Positions 12,385 to 25,601 of a DNA stretch of 64,000 bases are shown piece after piece. The DNA comes from Vandiemenella viatica (lineage: Eukaryota > Arthropoda > Insecta > Orthoptera > Morabidae), in contig CM061921.1 in NCBI GenBank assembly GCA_031002005.1, positions 123,348,597-123,412,596 on the forward strand. Direction: 5' to 3'. Below the pieces are notes generated by a model that ran no database searches, was not told where the DNA came from, and was given only the letters and a program-made list of their open reading frames with translations. Within the stretch, counting starts at the first letter, position 1. Each line of letters opens with the position of its first letter. Both the position numbers and the translations under genes were made by a program.

Positions 12385-13405
12385 GGTCCCATATATTATT
12401 AGGTGATAGTGAATACATGGTGCTCTTTGCAGATGATACTAGGATATCATTGAAAGTCTCATCAGTAAAAAACCATGAAAACACAGCAAATGATGCTCTA
12501 AATAAAATTAACACGTGACTTAGTGCTAACAAATTAATACTTAATGTAGAAAAGACACAGTTACTTCAATTCGTTACAAAAAATTAAACAATGGACAGCT
12601 ATAATGTGATATCACAATCATTTAAAGAAGTTTCACAAAATTCCTGGGTGTATATATAGCCTAGATAATAAATTGAATTGGAAGCAACTTATTCAACAAC
12701 TTCTTAAAAAACTGAATTCTGTAACATTTTCACTGAGGGTAATATCTAGAATAGCTAATACTGAAAAAAGAAAGTTAGTATATTTTGCATATTTTTCACT
12801 CTCTGGTCACTTATGGCACCTCATTCTGGGGAAACCTAAATACTTTAAGTCCCAACTGAAAAAATTTTGGTTCAGAACTCATTTTACTCTCTTGGAATTT
12901 GGTAATTAAGAATGGCTGAGAAAATACTATATATAGTGTATGGAAGGGTAAGGTGACAAAGTTGTCCACAATTACTAAAATGATATATTGGTTTTTCTTT
13001 CTATCGAAACTATTGACAAATGAAGTAATTACACTGTTTGCAAAATTTATTCATATATAGTAAGTAACATGGAACAATTTACAAATTACAGTGGAAAGTT
13101 GTCATACTAACAAGTTTTTAAGTAATTGACCGGTTATCAGTTGTTGGTAATATTATTGATAATGTTAATAATTGTATGCATTGTTCCACATATATACTAA
13201 CTAAGATTATATAATATGTAGTTGCAGATTACAATGGAAACTTATTATGCTGATTGGTCTGTAAGAAATTAACTTACTGGATACTGATTATACTGACGGG
13301 TTATTAAGCAGCTAACTTGTTATCAATTGCTGGTAGTATAATTGATATTATTAATAAGTGTATGTACTGTTCCACATCCCGGAGACTGTACTCACATGGG
13401 ATCAA
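12385..13405 (+). mobile_element. Jockey/CR1-group LINE fragment: reverse transcriptase C-terminal half and 3' UTR
   Basis: The plus strand contains the catalytic block LFADDTRISLK (near 12420-12452), then NKLILNVEKTQ (12529-12560), and a degraded YFAYF block (12780-12797), in the order found in non-LTR reverse transcriptases. Stop codons and at least two frame shifts break it. After the coding part lies an AT-rich 3' region ending near TGTTCCACATCCCGGAGACT (13370-13389), which resembles the 3' UTR end of such LINEs. The 3' region contains a diverged tandem duplication of about 140 bp (about 13082-13200 and 13223-13380). Confidence 0.65.
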
Positions 13406-14689
13406 AGCGAACATGTCGAAATCCAGTCTCCGCTGTAATTTTTACGGACCTTGAAATTTACTTTCACCCCAGTAAAGGCTCCCGTGATCCTCGGAATACG
13501 ATTATGATCCATTAAACATAATATCTCCATGCGAAATCCTCCCGCCAATAGTGAAAATCAAAATATATAACTAAGTATTGAAATCTAATATCTAATAATG
13601 CAATACTTATACAATTATTAAAAAATTTCTGCACTTGGCCATTACAGCTGCAAATAATGAATTTCATCATCAGCTAAACTTCAATACTAACGAAAAATCA
13701 TTATAATTTAATTTTAGATTTCAAATGTTCATCAAGATACTCTCACCGATTTATGCATCAGTTTTGATTAATTCGCTTTTAGTTACCATTTAGAATCCGA
13801 AGAGGTCTATACCTTTCTGCTACTAGGCTATAGAAAAGAAATAAGTGAATATACCCTGAGACGTTCAGTCAATATAGCCGCTTCTGTGGTTGTTGGATTA
13901 ACCGGTTTCATAGGGAAACGTATAGGCCTAATTCATACACACAACCATACAACTGTAGTTCCATGTAAGACGAAATATCGGCAAAAAATTATCTGCATTA
14001 TCCTGGCTGCGAGGTTGTATGGATTCCTTTCTGACTGAGCACCGAATTTTGATTAAAATTAGAATACTTTAGTTTTGTAAGTACTCAACTTTTGCCTACA
14101 ATTTTTATAGAAAGTTTTTCTCGTTTCTTTCCATCATGCGTCGTACTGTGGAATAACTTTACGAAAAGTTTTATATTTTTGCTTGAAAACTCATCTTTAT
14201 AATAACTTACATAGCTGGCCTGGAATACTAATGGAATAATTTTATCATGTCCGACTCCATTATTGGGCACCTATTAAAAAAAAAAAAATCTTTTATATTT
14301 AGACCAATATTGTTTTAAAATTGCTAAGGAACTCAACAGTGGCATTACGTTACTTTATCTATCTGCTATCCACTAAGACAGAATTAGAATGTTTACCGAT
14401 ACTATTCACCCTCTTCAACGGATGGGATGCAAAAGTTTTCAGTCTCAATTAGGAATTTAAAGTAGCCAAAACTAATAAGGTTTTGTATAGAAGGTCTTGA
14501 TCTGTCGGGATAGATATACCAGCATAAGTACGTTTCTGTGCTGACTGTTTTTGATTACAAAAGTCAACACACAAATTCTATCCCTTATTTTGGAAGTCTT
14601 TCGGAGAGATTGAATTAGCCTATTCCAACCAAATGTTAACCTCTCCTTCACGTGGAGCACCCTGTTTGCATGGACGAAGCTCTGGCGAC
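13406..14689. other. AT-rich DNA, nothing certain
   Basis: 13420-13500 shares wording (TGTAATTTTTA.GG..CTT and TTCACC) with 7655-7700, suggesting a shared unclassified repeat. No coding feature was seen. Confidence 0.35.
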
Positions 14690-15081
14690 TGAAAGATCCT
14701 CGGTATAAGGAGTCACTCACTGTTTGCCAACGGCCTCCGAAAGGAGGGCGGAAGAGCGGAGATCGATCCAAGGCACCCACTTGCCCTTCGGGTTCGAAAC
14801 GGCCCCTAAAGGCGGATGAATCAGAAATGATCCACGGCTTGGGGCTGCAGAATACAATGGGAAGCCACTGCATTAAAGACCAAAACTTTATCCTAAGCCA
14901 ACTAATCCTCTCCAATTACATTTAGTATGACAACTTCTTCCTGGGTAAAATATTCTCGAGATAAAATAGTCCTTCAATCGGATCTACGGGTGGGAACTGC
15001 TCAGGCAGGAGTCATCAGAATAGATAGAGACAGTCATCGAGTCGGAGCGTGGCATACAGATTGGAAAACTTAAAAAAGGGA

Positions 15082-15559
15082 GATGGAACGACTTAAATCA
15101 GATATCGTTGGGATTAGTGAGATTGAGTTGAAGGATGCACAGAATAATTAACTCAAATGCTGTCAGTGAAGTCACTGGTGTAGGATTTGTAATGAACAAG
15201 ACAGTATGAAAACGGTGAATTATTATCAACAGTTTAGTGACAGGATTATTTTGTTGAGGGTAGAAACAAAGCCCGCTCCAACCACGTTAGTACAAGTGTA
15301 CTTGCCAATGTCACAGGAAGATGATGGAGAAATAGAGAAAACATACGCTGAAACTGAAGAATTAATCCAATATGTGAAGGGGAAGGAAAGTCTAATAATC
15401 ATGAGTGATTGGAATGCGGTAGTAGAAGAAGGAAAGGAGGGGGATACTGTAGGAAGTTTTGGTCAAGGAGACAGAGATGAGCGAGGAAGCAGGTCGTTAG
15501 AATTTTGTGATTTGAACAACAGTGTCCTTGAGAAGGAAGGCGTTGTCGACCATTCATGA
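15082..15559 (+). pseudogene. LINE endonuclease domain (EEP family), broken
   Basis: This is the apurinic-endonuclease-like (EEP) domain that nicks target DNA for LINE integration. A frame starting near 15082 carries RLKSDIVGISEIELK, the early domain block holding the catalytic Glu. After stops, the 117-codon frame at 15206-15559 carries VQVYLPMS, LIIMSDWNAVV (the D-x-N block at about residues 66-76) and GSFGQGDRDERGSRSLEFC. The first block and the rest are in different frames and the C-terminal SDH-type block is missing. Similar blocks are known from RTE-like elements. It is not functional as it stands. Confidence 0.7.
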
Positions 15560-15574
15560 CTAAGATCATCCTGT

Positions 15575-15946
15575 TTGAAGACAGAACTTGAAAGAGCTTC
15601 GAATGATTTAAAATCAAGTAAGGTAGTTGGAATTGATGAAACTCTCGTAGAATATCTTAAGTACCTAGGAGACAAAGGATTCCAAAGAATATTCAAAGTG
15701 ATATCAAAAAGTTATGAGACAGGACAGATTCGAACTGATTTTAATAAAAGTATCCTCTTCACACTTTCAAAGACAGCACAAGCTAACAAATGTGAGAATT
15801 ATCGCACGATAAGTCTAATATCACATACTTTCATGGCGTATGTTGATTTACAAAAAGTTTTTCGAAACGTTAGAAGGGAAAAGAAGTTCAAAATTTTAAA
15901 GAAATCGCGTCTAAAATATCCATATAGAAGAATACAATCCATATAA
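15575..15946 (+). pseudogene. LINE reverse transcriptase N-terminal fragment with internal deletion
   Basis: The 123-codon frame reads DLKSSKVVGIDETLVEYLK (fingers region that positions template), then TLSKTAQANKCENYRTISLI, the conserved NYRTISL block. It then passes directly to YVDLQKVFRNV, which normally holds the first catalytic Asp in the palm. The thumb and the FADD block are not found downstream. The fusion of SLISH to the palm block indicates a deletion inside the domain. It follows the endonuclease fragment in the same element. Confidence 0.7.
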
Positions 15947-16511
15947 GAAATAAGTGGCTGTAAAAAAATAAATAAAAACCAATAGAATCATGAGAGACTT
16001 GTATCAATTAAAAACTGTTTAAGACCAGGTTGTAGTCTATTCCCGATAACATTCAACTTGTATGTAGAATATTGAGAAGTTACTGAATGGCATGAACGAA
16101 TACTAAAGGAAGACTTTGGACTATATATAAACCAAGGCAAAGACAAAAGTGATGAAATGTAGCAGAAATGATAGCAAGTGATAGTTGATTAAAAATAAAA
16201 ATTGATCTGATGCGATAGGGAGAAGCAAAGACTTTAGGTATTCCAGAAAGAAGGAAAATTTAATTATTTGGATTGTGGTGCTTTAGGAGGATGCTGAAAT
16301 ATGAAATGAACATATTTTGGAAATGGTGGGTGAGGAAAGAAGAGCGTGGAAGAGTCTAACAGAAAGAAGAGTCAGGATTCTGGGTCATATTTCTGGTTAA
16401 TTTGTTAGTGGAGGGAACAGTCGAAGGTAAGATCTGTAGAGGAAGACAGATTATGGAGGATTTCATCAAACCAGTCGAGAGAATGATGACAGCAAAAAAA
16501 AAAAAAAAAAA

Positions 16512-19500
16512 TATTAATAAATAGGAAATAGGGGAAATATTTAACTAAGTGCAAAAGGAAGAAAGTAACACTCCATATTGATTTTTTTAATTTTTATATT
16601 TTAGATTCTGCGTGATTACTCTGATGTGGAATAGAAGCTTTTTTGATGTAACTCATAAATCAAAATTTATGTCTAGGAAATAGGACAGTATTTTATCTTC
16701 TTTATGCCTGGGCCATGTACATCGAGATGTTTTCTGATATTATCCGACGGTTTCTGTCTATGTAACTGTATCTAAGGTATAAGAGAGTGTTTTCTTAACG
16801 AGTAATGAGCAATTTGCCTGAGACACTGAAAGAGGATGTAGAATTATTACCCACGTACAGACCGTCCTAATGGGTGTTTTTAGGCTACGCCTCTTAAACT
16901 ACACATTACACAAATAAAAAATACACTTACCATACATAGAACATAGTTACACTTTTCGCACACACTTGGCAACATATCCGTTTCCCCATACGGCAAGACT
17001 CTAGCCGGTGGTCTGACTTACAAATAATCACAAGCCTGGGAAAAGAGGAGTGACGCCAAAATGTGGAAAAACTCCGTAAAATGGCGATAATGGCAGCGCT
17101 AGAAAACGCAGATAACTTTACTTACATTTTAGATAATAATAGCCATTACCTGATACATGTACTACCCACGAAATCCAACATGATTGTACTGACACATATA
17201 TGTGATGACGAATCACTGAACAATGAGTCCTTGAGATTTGGGGTTGTATCTTTAGCGTACGTGTTGCTTAGTCGAGTCACAATGCTCCTTTGGTTGGTTT
17301 CAAGTTGATCTGGTGAGTGAATATGTGACGGAATCAAATTTCAACTTTTTCACATTCATTCTTAATATTCCACCACAGTTTGCTCTCGAGAACAATTCAT
17401 TGGTTAAATGCTCTACGAATAAACGCGACACTGTGAACTATCATCCGGACAGGACTCGACATTCAGGCACAATTAAGAAATAAAGTGGTTTTATGCAGCA
17501 ACGTTGTTGGCAGATAGGACAATGGCAACAGTGTGGTCGCTTTTAATTGAACTGCACCGACCGGAGGGTCATTGTGTGGGGGTCGAGTGTGTGAGGAAGA
17601 TTTGCTGGTTGCATAGAGGAAGATAGCAACGAGATAAGGCCATTGTAGCAGGAGCGGCATTGTGGTGGGCAAAGCAATGAGTGATATGACTCACAGCACA
17701 TTACAATGGCGATATTACACAGTCTGCCTCCTAGTGACAGCTGAAAGAGCACAGCAGATTAAAGCAATAAAGGAAGAAACTAGCTCTATTACATTCATCC
17801 TCACTTTCTTTTTAAAGCGGATACTACCCCAGAATTTCTATGGCGAGTGTGATAAAAGTAACTCTGTTTCAAAAGAAATTCAGGAATACTTCAAAAGGAC
17901 TAGCGAGATGATTACAAAAAAAAAAAAGCATTGATTCGGAATTTACAAATCTTATGTCACCAAAGCACTATCAGAAATATGTCGTCTCCGCCTTAAGGTA
18001 ATAAAATAACATAATCTTTATGTGGATCAGAGATGAAAATGGGTGGTGCAGCAATAAATACAACACTTACCACTCACACAACATAGTTACACTTTTCGCA
18101 GATAGTGTTTCAGTGATAAGCAGAAAACAGTTTTGTAGTATTGACTATTTATGGATCTCTCACTGGTAACTTCTATATATACCTGAAATTCACATAAATT
18201 TACTGAAAAACTCCTTCCGTGGATACTCAAACATAAATTTTATACGTAGTTGCATAACAGATAATTTCCTAGAAATACTTAGATGATTCAGTCTTTCGTC
18301 GAGCTGCCAATTTCCCAATCACAGTACAGAAAAACAGTAGCATCATTGTCAGAAACATTTCATGTCTCGTATATAGGCGGTTTTTTTTTTTTTTTTTTTT
18401 TTTTTTTAACGGCTTTCGTCTTTTCTCGCTCCTCGATTTCAATAAAGACAGAGGAAAATAACAACAGAGAAACAGAATCGTTTGTCAGAATGCAATATGC
18501 TAATTATTATTCTGAAAAAGAAAGTAACAGAAAAGATTTATTAGAGTTAGGCCATTGAATAATAATTCACAAATAACAATAAATAATGAGCTTCTGAATG
18601 CAGATTGCATCACTATAAATAAATAGGACATTCGTTTAAGAACTGTATAGAAACGAAGACTGAATTCTAATAGAGTATAATTTTGTATTGTAACTTTTTA
18701 CAGTGGAACATTCTGTTAATAAAATCAATTATTTTGACTAAAGGTTTTTGGAAATTTTTGAAAAATCCATCCCTATTTTTTTCCAATCCGTCAGAAAAAA
18801 GAGAAATAGAATTGTATTGCAATAGTTATTAAAATATTGCAGGCATTAACGAGAAATTTATGTAGAATTTAGGAAAACTGAAAATGAATTGTTTACCATT
18901 CATTATAGAATACTAAGCAAAGTAATTAAAGAAGCTATAAGTGTGGCTACAAACAGAGAGATTATCAGATTATATAATAAATTAAGAAGTGTATAGAACA
19001 TAATTAAAATAGAAATCAATATGTCAACCGAATAGTTTTAAATACTAGCAATAAATATTTAAACGATCTCCCACGAAGAATATCTCCGATAAATAAATAT
19101 TTTTCTTCCTGGATCTCTTGAAAGAATAAAAGTAACAGTTAAGGCTGTAACATTGCTTAGGCAACTGTCATCCAAAATAGAATTTATGTGTCTGTAACCC
19201 ACCACACAAAAGAAAATAGAAAAAGACATTTAATCCATCAAAAAGTTATAGCCGTTTGTTACGACGCGGTATCCTTCCAATACAGCAGCATCCCTGTGGT
19301 ACTTTCTGTACGCCCTTGATACTATGGAGTGAGGAATTATAAATTTCTCGACCAGGTTTGAAATTTTAAGCTGTATACATCGGGATTCATTTACCATTTT
19401 GCGTTCAATCTCTACGTATAGCCACTATTACGTTAGTAAACTTTCCAGCAGTCCAACTGTCCGTGCTAACAATCATCTGCCTAATGCGGTGCGTGCGATT

Positions 19501-19555
19501 AGTCATAATTTTAAAAGCTCTTTCCTGACGCATTGAAGTACACTTTATAAGATGG
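16512..19555. other. AT-rich DNA with a distant direct repeat
   Basis: About 50 bp around 16905-16960 and 18050-18105 share AACATAGTTACACTTTTCGC and a preceding ACACTTACCA. There is also a 20-plus T-run at 18379-18407. No gene was recognised; the 60-90 codon frames lack motifs. Confidence 0.35.
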
Positions 19556-20147
19556 GTGATATCTCAAAAACTGGGAACTACTGACTCATATCATTTCGAA
19601 AAAGCAATGTACAGAAGTATGCATGAACATCTGCGTAATAATGAATTACTCTCAAGGAACACCTTTGATTTCCAACTCTCGGAAACGCACGAAAACATGT
19701 TTAGAATAACAAGCGATCATAAAGAATTCAGTGGTGTGTGTCATTTCCATAACTCTGGAGTCTAGAACTCCGTGAACATGTTATGCTGAAGATATTTCCA
19801 CCGATAACAACGAAATATTGCCAACCCCTTGATGTTCAATTCTTTCGGCAATATAAGCTCTATATCAGAAGGATTACTGATTTTGTAAGACCAAACCACA
19901 AGTGAAGATACGTGATCGTTATTTCAGCATGATACGTCACTCCGTGATTCACGATCAATTTGCTGCACCTAGGTATCAGCCTATGTTGCAATATGCTTGG
20001 CGAAAGCCAGGTTATGACATTGACATACCAACATCATCATTTGAAAATGTAATTAGTGTGGCAAGAAAGGAATACTTTAAGGAAAATCTCCTGCCCAATT
20101 TATACGTTGGAATTTGGAAGGAAAGAAAATCTCGTCTGCTATTTTAG
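19556..20147 (+). pseudogene. Unidentified coding remnant
   Basis: Two frames (19556-19765 and 19902-20147) have more protein-like composition than their surroundings. The second contains HDQFAAPRYQPMLQYAWRK followed by GYDIDIP, which reads like a genuine conserved block with several aromatic residues. I do not recognise the family securely. Proteins with a similar SPR...YAW.K.GY block occur among repeated transposon-associated genes of insects, which is my best guess. The two frames differ, so the gene is broken. Confidence 0.35.
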
Positions 20148-20224
20148 CATTAAAAATTTTGAAGCGTTCAGAAAAAGACGACTAAAACCCTACGACAACT
20201 TGAATTTCATTAGTCTGACTTAGA

Positions 20225-20320
20225 GAATTTGATTTTGCTACATTGTAACACTGGTTCGTGTTATGGCACTAATGATCACGTCATCGACGCCCTAAAGCCA
20301 TAATAACAACAACAACAAAT
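20225..20320 (+). repeat. Possible SINE 3' end with (AAC)n tail
   Basis: GTTATGGCACTAATGATCACG is followed by CGCCCTAAAGCC and an (AAC)n-like run at 20300-20317. This is similar in layout to the 3' end of another tRNA-derived SINE family of insects. The head is not recognisable. Confidence 0.3.
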
Positions 20321-23144
20321 TATCGTATATGTTTCATTTTGGCAATCTCAAATCCAAATGAAACAAACCCCATTTTACCTGTGGAAATACAGGCTGCATA
20401 TTAATCAAAATCCTATCAAAATATGACGAATAGTTTTTTGCTTAAATAACTTCTACAAAAACTAACCACTAATATTTTTGTTATTAATTTACTATTATTA
20501 TTATTAATATCGAATTATATTGCATTTATTAATTTTAAGTATCCTAAGTATTAATGTTTGTAACTTGATTGGTAATGCTGCTGGGTTTCCATAGACTATA
20601 GGTTGTTCACTAAACCGGGTAGCGTAGTATTGTTATGTCAGTAGTGTAATAATCTTTGACGCTGGCCACACAGCTGGCTGGGCAGAGGTTGTTGACTGGG
20701 CGCCTGAATTGTAGCATGGCAGGTGTTTGTTGGGCGACTTGGAGAAGGTTGTACTGCGCGAATTCATGCTCTTTGCACACGAGCAAAAATAGCATGTCAA
20801 ATGTACTTTAAACTTGTTTAAATGTAACATAAGTGTTTAAAAGTTGTTTCAAGGTACCGTATTAATTAAAGTCAGTAGTATTTCGAACAGAACAGTGAGC
20901 TTTACATTTCCAGACGTTGTCATAATACCACCCAATTTGTTTTATGGTTATATGCCAGAAAACCGTAATTACAACTATCCGAGCTAACGGCTTGCATGTG
21001 TTGGGAGAGGAGAGTTGGGCCGTTCTCGTCTAGATAACACGCCGTCACCCAATAACTGACTGGTTAGCTCACAATTGGCTGACCATTTCCAAGATAATTG
21101 GTAGCTTACATTTGACGACTGTTGTGTCCAGAATAGCTCACAAACGATAACCACAACAATCAGTAAGAGTGAAGATCAATTGGCTACTTGAAATAAAGAT
21201 GGACCTCTAGGAAACTTTATTCACAGGCGATATGTGCAGGTCAGATTCAATTATAATACCTGGACCGAGGAACGTAGGAATGACCTTAGCAGGAGAATGA
21301 AGAGGTTTTTGCGAAGTTTCGTGTTCAACAATTAAATTTCAAGTTGTGTGGGCAACTGTACTGTTGAAATCATTGAGTTAAACTCTAAGGAGCAATTTCT
21401 TTGGGTTTCACGTTCCAACACCGGCTATCGGCTCTTGCCTGAAACTGTTGTTGATCAGAACCTAATTTCAAGGTTACTGAATTGGCGAACAATTACGATA
21501 GTGCATTCTGCATATCTGTAATTGATTGTCCGGATGATTTATCCTTCATTACAAAAGGGTAGTTGAGGAGACAGCAAAATTGATATCTTAAATACTATTT
21601 TACACTCGTAATAAAATCATCTTTACTATTTAATTTATCTCACTTTCTACTCTTTATACATACTATTCTTACGTGTTTAGCTATACTCAAACAAAACAAA
21701 TGTCACTTTCAATCATGTTATAGTACAACTGATTTACTCTCCTGTTAGTTTATTCTAGCAGGATATTTGTCAAGTTCAGATAACATCTTAACTAATTAGT
21801 TTGATGAGGCGCCGACCGTGATGTTCTGCCTTGTTGCTCGACTGCCCAATAATCAAACCACTGCAAAACTTTACTCAATGTATTAAAACTTGTACCTTAA
21901 ATGTGCAGCTTTCCCTATTAAAATTCATTGGACGTCTTTCGGTAATTACATGCATTAGCTACGACGCAGCTTGCTCGTCTCACTCATGGTTCCTTTATCA
22001 AACAAAATTACAAAACTTTATTCCATTAGCTTATTTAACCTTATTCCATTTTTGTGATCTTATTTAAACTTAGGATAGTCGTTCGATTACACCTGAGCTC
22101 CCGCTCTGTATCTCCTCGGTTCGAATCCAAAGACGGGATGGAATCGTTTTTATAATTAATCCCTTTTTGATATTGATGTTACTTCTGAACGCAGCGTTAA
22201 TAATAATAATAAATGTGTATTGGGCAATAACATATGGAGCATTCGAAAAAATTAGTAACCAAATAAACAACCGCAATTGCATCAGATATCAACAATAATT
22301 TGTATTCAAGACGGAATTTTCCATAAAATATGTATTTTTCTTGAGTACACTACCAATTTACTCTTCCTTTTACCTAACGCACTTCTGTTACACTCAAGTA
22401 AACATGTAAAAAAGTTTTGTGTGTTCACGGAATTTATTTAAAAAAGAATGTTGGAAATTGTAAGCCTTCCACCTGATTATTATGACAGTGGTATGCCATA
22501 TATAAGCATCACCATTATCCAAGACAGCCCTCGAAGGTCTACGTTGATTATTAGTATTGCCACATTAATCGCTGATGATTTGTCATCACTCAACACGTGT
22601 AATCCGTCAGCTTAGACAATTCTTAATCACGCAACCACCAATAAACGGAAGGTATTGCTATGAAGTCACAAATGAAAACACAGTTTTCTGATTAAATACC
22701 ACCGAATTTAATGAACTCCTCTCCTTGAATCCCTTGTTTACATCATGTAACATGTAGACAAACTTCCTAAAACATTTTATAAACTATTGCAGCTTCCTTA
22801 CAGTGCAACACAAACTTGTATCAAGCATTATCTACCGTACGCGTTGCAACACTCATTAATGCGCCCTACTGTTGCTGGCCAAGATACTTCAATACAAATT
22901 ATTAAAACTATAATCTAAAGCTACCCAGATTACAGCACAAACTACTACATGTGGAAACACGAAAAACATATACAACTGGTTACAGACATTTGCACAAATA
23001 AATAAGGTATCTATAATTAATAAAAAATATAATAATAGCATAATAATAATAATTGTAATAATACTAATAACGTAAAATGATTTGAGGGGTTTGTGATGAT
23101 GTTACACAAGTGTCAAATGTCACGGGGTAGATAGATGCAAATAT
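20321..23144. other. AT-rich DNA, no gene recognised
   Basis: A B-box-like GGTTCGAATCC lies at 22119-22129 without a supporting A box or cloverleaf. No coding frame is convincing. Confidence 0.35.
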
Positions 23145-23269
23145 TCAGATTAATTTGTAGCACCGAGGGAGATGTATAAATGTGTCGAGAAGTTTGGGGG
23201 TTTTCATTTGTTCTCTCATGAGCCTTGTGGCAGGTTTTCTGACTTGATTATGTCCGTTCAATATCAAAT

Positions 23270-23640
23270 TAACATACTTTGAACGGGGACTGGTAGCTGG
23301 CTTTAGACGCAAGGCGCATAATATTTTGGAAATTGTTCGTGAATTCATCATTCCTCTATCCACAGTGGCTCCCGCCTACCACATTGCGTCAAAGAACAAC
23401 AGTCAACACTTAACAACGATACACGTAGAAAGTAGAATAACCTCTCGGGATTCTAGATGCGTTGACAGCCGGGAGTGGAGGGGCGGTCTAGCTAGGCAGG
23501 GCCTACTTTGTGACTCAGCTTAAGCCAAACATGGAAGCCGGTTATTAGATTATTCCATGGCACACGGGACCGAACCATATTAGGGAATTGTTGCTCAATG
23601 ACATTTCCAGTTGACGTTGCACTTCACCGGGAAAAAGTTT
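23270..23640 (+). pseudogene. Possible Tc1-type transposase N-terminal fragment
   Basis: The plus strand at 23280-23365 reads FERGLVAGFRRKAHNILEIV, which resembles the start of the paired-like helix-turn-helix DNA-binding region of Tc1-type transposases (compare FERGRIVG in the clear copies at 34984 and 42367). The rest is scrambled by stops and frame changes, and no catalytic block was found. This is a weak call. Confidence 0.3.
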
Positions 23641-23756
23641 GCCCTACACTATATTAGATTTCTCATAACATTTGGTACTTCAGTGTTGACAGACATACCA
23701 GAACCGTAAAATTTGAGATGTTTGTATATGTTTCCGCGCATCACACGAAAAATAAC

Positions 23757-24003
23757 ACCGAGCGTGGTGGTGTAACGGTAACGTTCTGGCCTCGCATTTG
23801 GGAGGACGGCGGTTCGAATCCCCGTCCGTGCATCCAGATTTGGGTTTTCCATGGTATCCCAAATCACTCCAGGCAAATGCCGGGTTACTTCCTTAAAAAG
23901 ACCATGGCCGAATTCCTTCCCATTCCTTGCCCCGCATCCTTTCCCGTCTCTAAAGACCTCGCTGTTGAGAGACGTAAAGCAATTAAAAATAAATTTAAAA
24001 AAA
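23757..24003 (+). mobile_element. SINE family A, CTCTCAACAG-tail subfamily, well preserved
   Basis: The head ACCGAGCGTGGTGGTGTAAC begins at 23757. The B box GGTTCGAATCC, the GGTTTTCCATGG core, GGCCGAATTCC and the tail block CTCGCTGTTGAGAGACG follow, then an A-rich end. It is the closest relative in the window of the reverse copy at 6971-7202, sharing the tail block. Confidence 0.92.
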
Positions 24004-24860
24004 TAACGGTTTTAACTATAGTAATAGTAATAGCCGATTTTATAACTTAACGCATAAAATATTTTTTGTCCATAGTAGTAATATATTTTCTGATTATAAA
24101 GAGGCCAAAATACTAAATTTGAGTGTTTCTGCCCTTCTGTACACAGATCAAGCAAAATCAACTACTTACAGCGATAGGTACTATGCGTACTTTCTGTCCC
24201 AATAAATTAGAGTTAACCTACCTCTTAACGGTACATATGTTATAACGAACTGTTGTTTATAGGAATTTCATGTAGTTATTAATAAATTCCCACAATATTT
24301 GTTATGAAATATATTCAACAAACAATAAAGTAATGGTTATTTTAACCACGATATTGATACGATATTTATAATTTACTTACTGTCATATATACGAAAATAG
24401 TTAAATTATTTGCCAGCAGATGTAAACACTAGATAATCCTATAAGCGGTGACTACATAATAGGGCCTTCATAATTACGACTTACGCATAATGAATCAGTA
24501 CTATAACCTCGACCAAAAATTTACGCTTTCTGTTATCGTTTGTGCCAATTATATATTACAAACATTGATAGCATGAAACACTCGATACATATATCTTTAG
24601 TTACGGAATGTAATACATTTGTAATATCTTTAACTCTTTGCTCATTTAGAGTTACCAATCACAAAATTCAATATAATTTGAAAATTAAAAAAACCTTTTC
24701 AGCGTATCTTAGGGGAAAAAAAATTTCGTTTACATTCCGTATAGATTAAAAAAAAAAAAAAAAAAAATCTGAATTTTAGAAATGTGCTTCGAAAATTGGA
24801 GCTTGTGTCTCTAGGAACAAATTAAAAACTAGCTAAAACAATAATGATGGAATACCACAC
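24004..24860. other. AT-rich DNA, nothing recognised
   Basis: An 18-base A-run lies at 24749-24767. No gene was recognised. Confidence 0.4.
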
Positions 24861-24996
24861 ACGAAGGTCATTAGAGGCGGGATGGGACTGGGGGACAAGA
24901 AACGGTAAGGAATTAAGCAATGGTCTTTTGACGGAAGCATCCCGGCATTCGCCTGGATTGATGTGGGGAAACCATGAGAAAGCCAAATCTGGATGG
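24861..24996 (-). mobile_element. SINE family A, partial, reverse
   Basis: This holds the 3' half of the family (complement order: GTCATTAGAGGCGGGA, the GGAATT block, CATCCCGGCATTCGCCTGG, AACCATG.GAAAGCC). The tRNA-like head is missing, with the break at GGATGG near 24996. Confidence 0.85.
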
Positions 24997-25601
24997 AGAT
25001 CCCACACACGATTAAGCCACAAAACAAAATCGATTCATGCTGTGGATCTATTTTGCGGTCAGTAAATCACTTCATTCTTTGAAATGACTAGACTTATTAT
25101 GTGTTCGATAATTGCTGTTTTTGTCACGGAACACGTTATGACTTAATTCCAAGTTGGAAGTTCTTTTAGTCTGACAGGTTGTCAGCATACTATTTGTTTT
25201 TAGATTCTTTCTTACACTAGAAGTTTAGAGTATTTATCCCTTTCCTTTTCTCTTTTGTTTTGAATGTTTTACAATTTCGCTAAGCATTTCTGCGTTATAG
25301 TGAAAGCAAATCTATAGAATTGAGTAAATACTGTATATAGAAAAACATTAAATGTTATGCAATTACAAGTATATTACAACAATATTGCAGCGATGCTAGT
25401 GTTCTGGAAACTTCAGTGTATTTTGAAATAAACTTAAACTTATCATAAAATAAAATAGAAGTTATCCTTCGTGTATACTTAAATATATATTTTTCTCCAG
25501 AATGTTGCGTAGCAGGTTAACTCTCAGGAATCCTTAAATAATTCAGTCGTTGTCATGTTCTCAATTTCGCCACTAGAAATCAGGAAAACAGTACCCGCCA
25601 G

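Larger units (their letters stand above)
14690..16511 (+). mobile_element. RTE-like non-LTR retrotransposon, 5' UTR to poly-A, internally deleted
   Basis: A 5' UTR-like segment (14690-14900; GGGGCTGCAGAATACAATGG at 14842-14861) resembles the 5' UTR of an insect LINE family and is followed by an endonuclease part, a reverse transcriptase part and an 18-base A-run at 16494-16511. Endonuclease motifs and the N-terminal reverse transcriptase block are present, but the polymerase core with the catalytic aspartates is missing. The piece from 15835 jumps to a VDLQKVF block, which shows a deletion. The C-terminal region (16290-16460) reads like the RILGH block of this group. No target duplication was identified. 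Confidence 0.75.
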
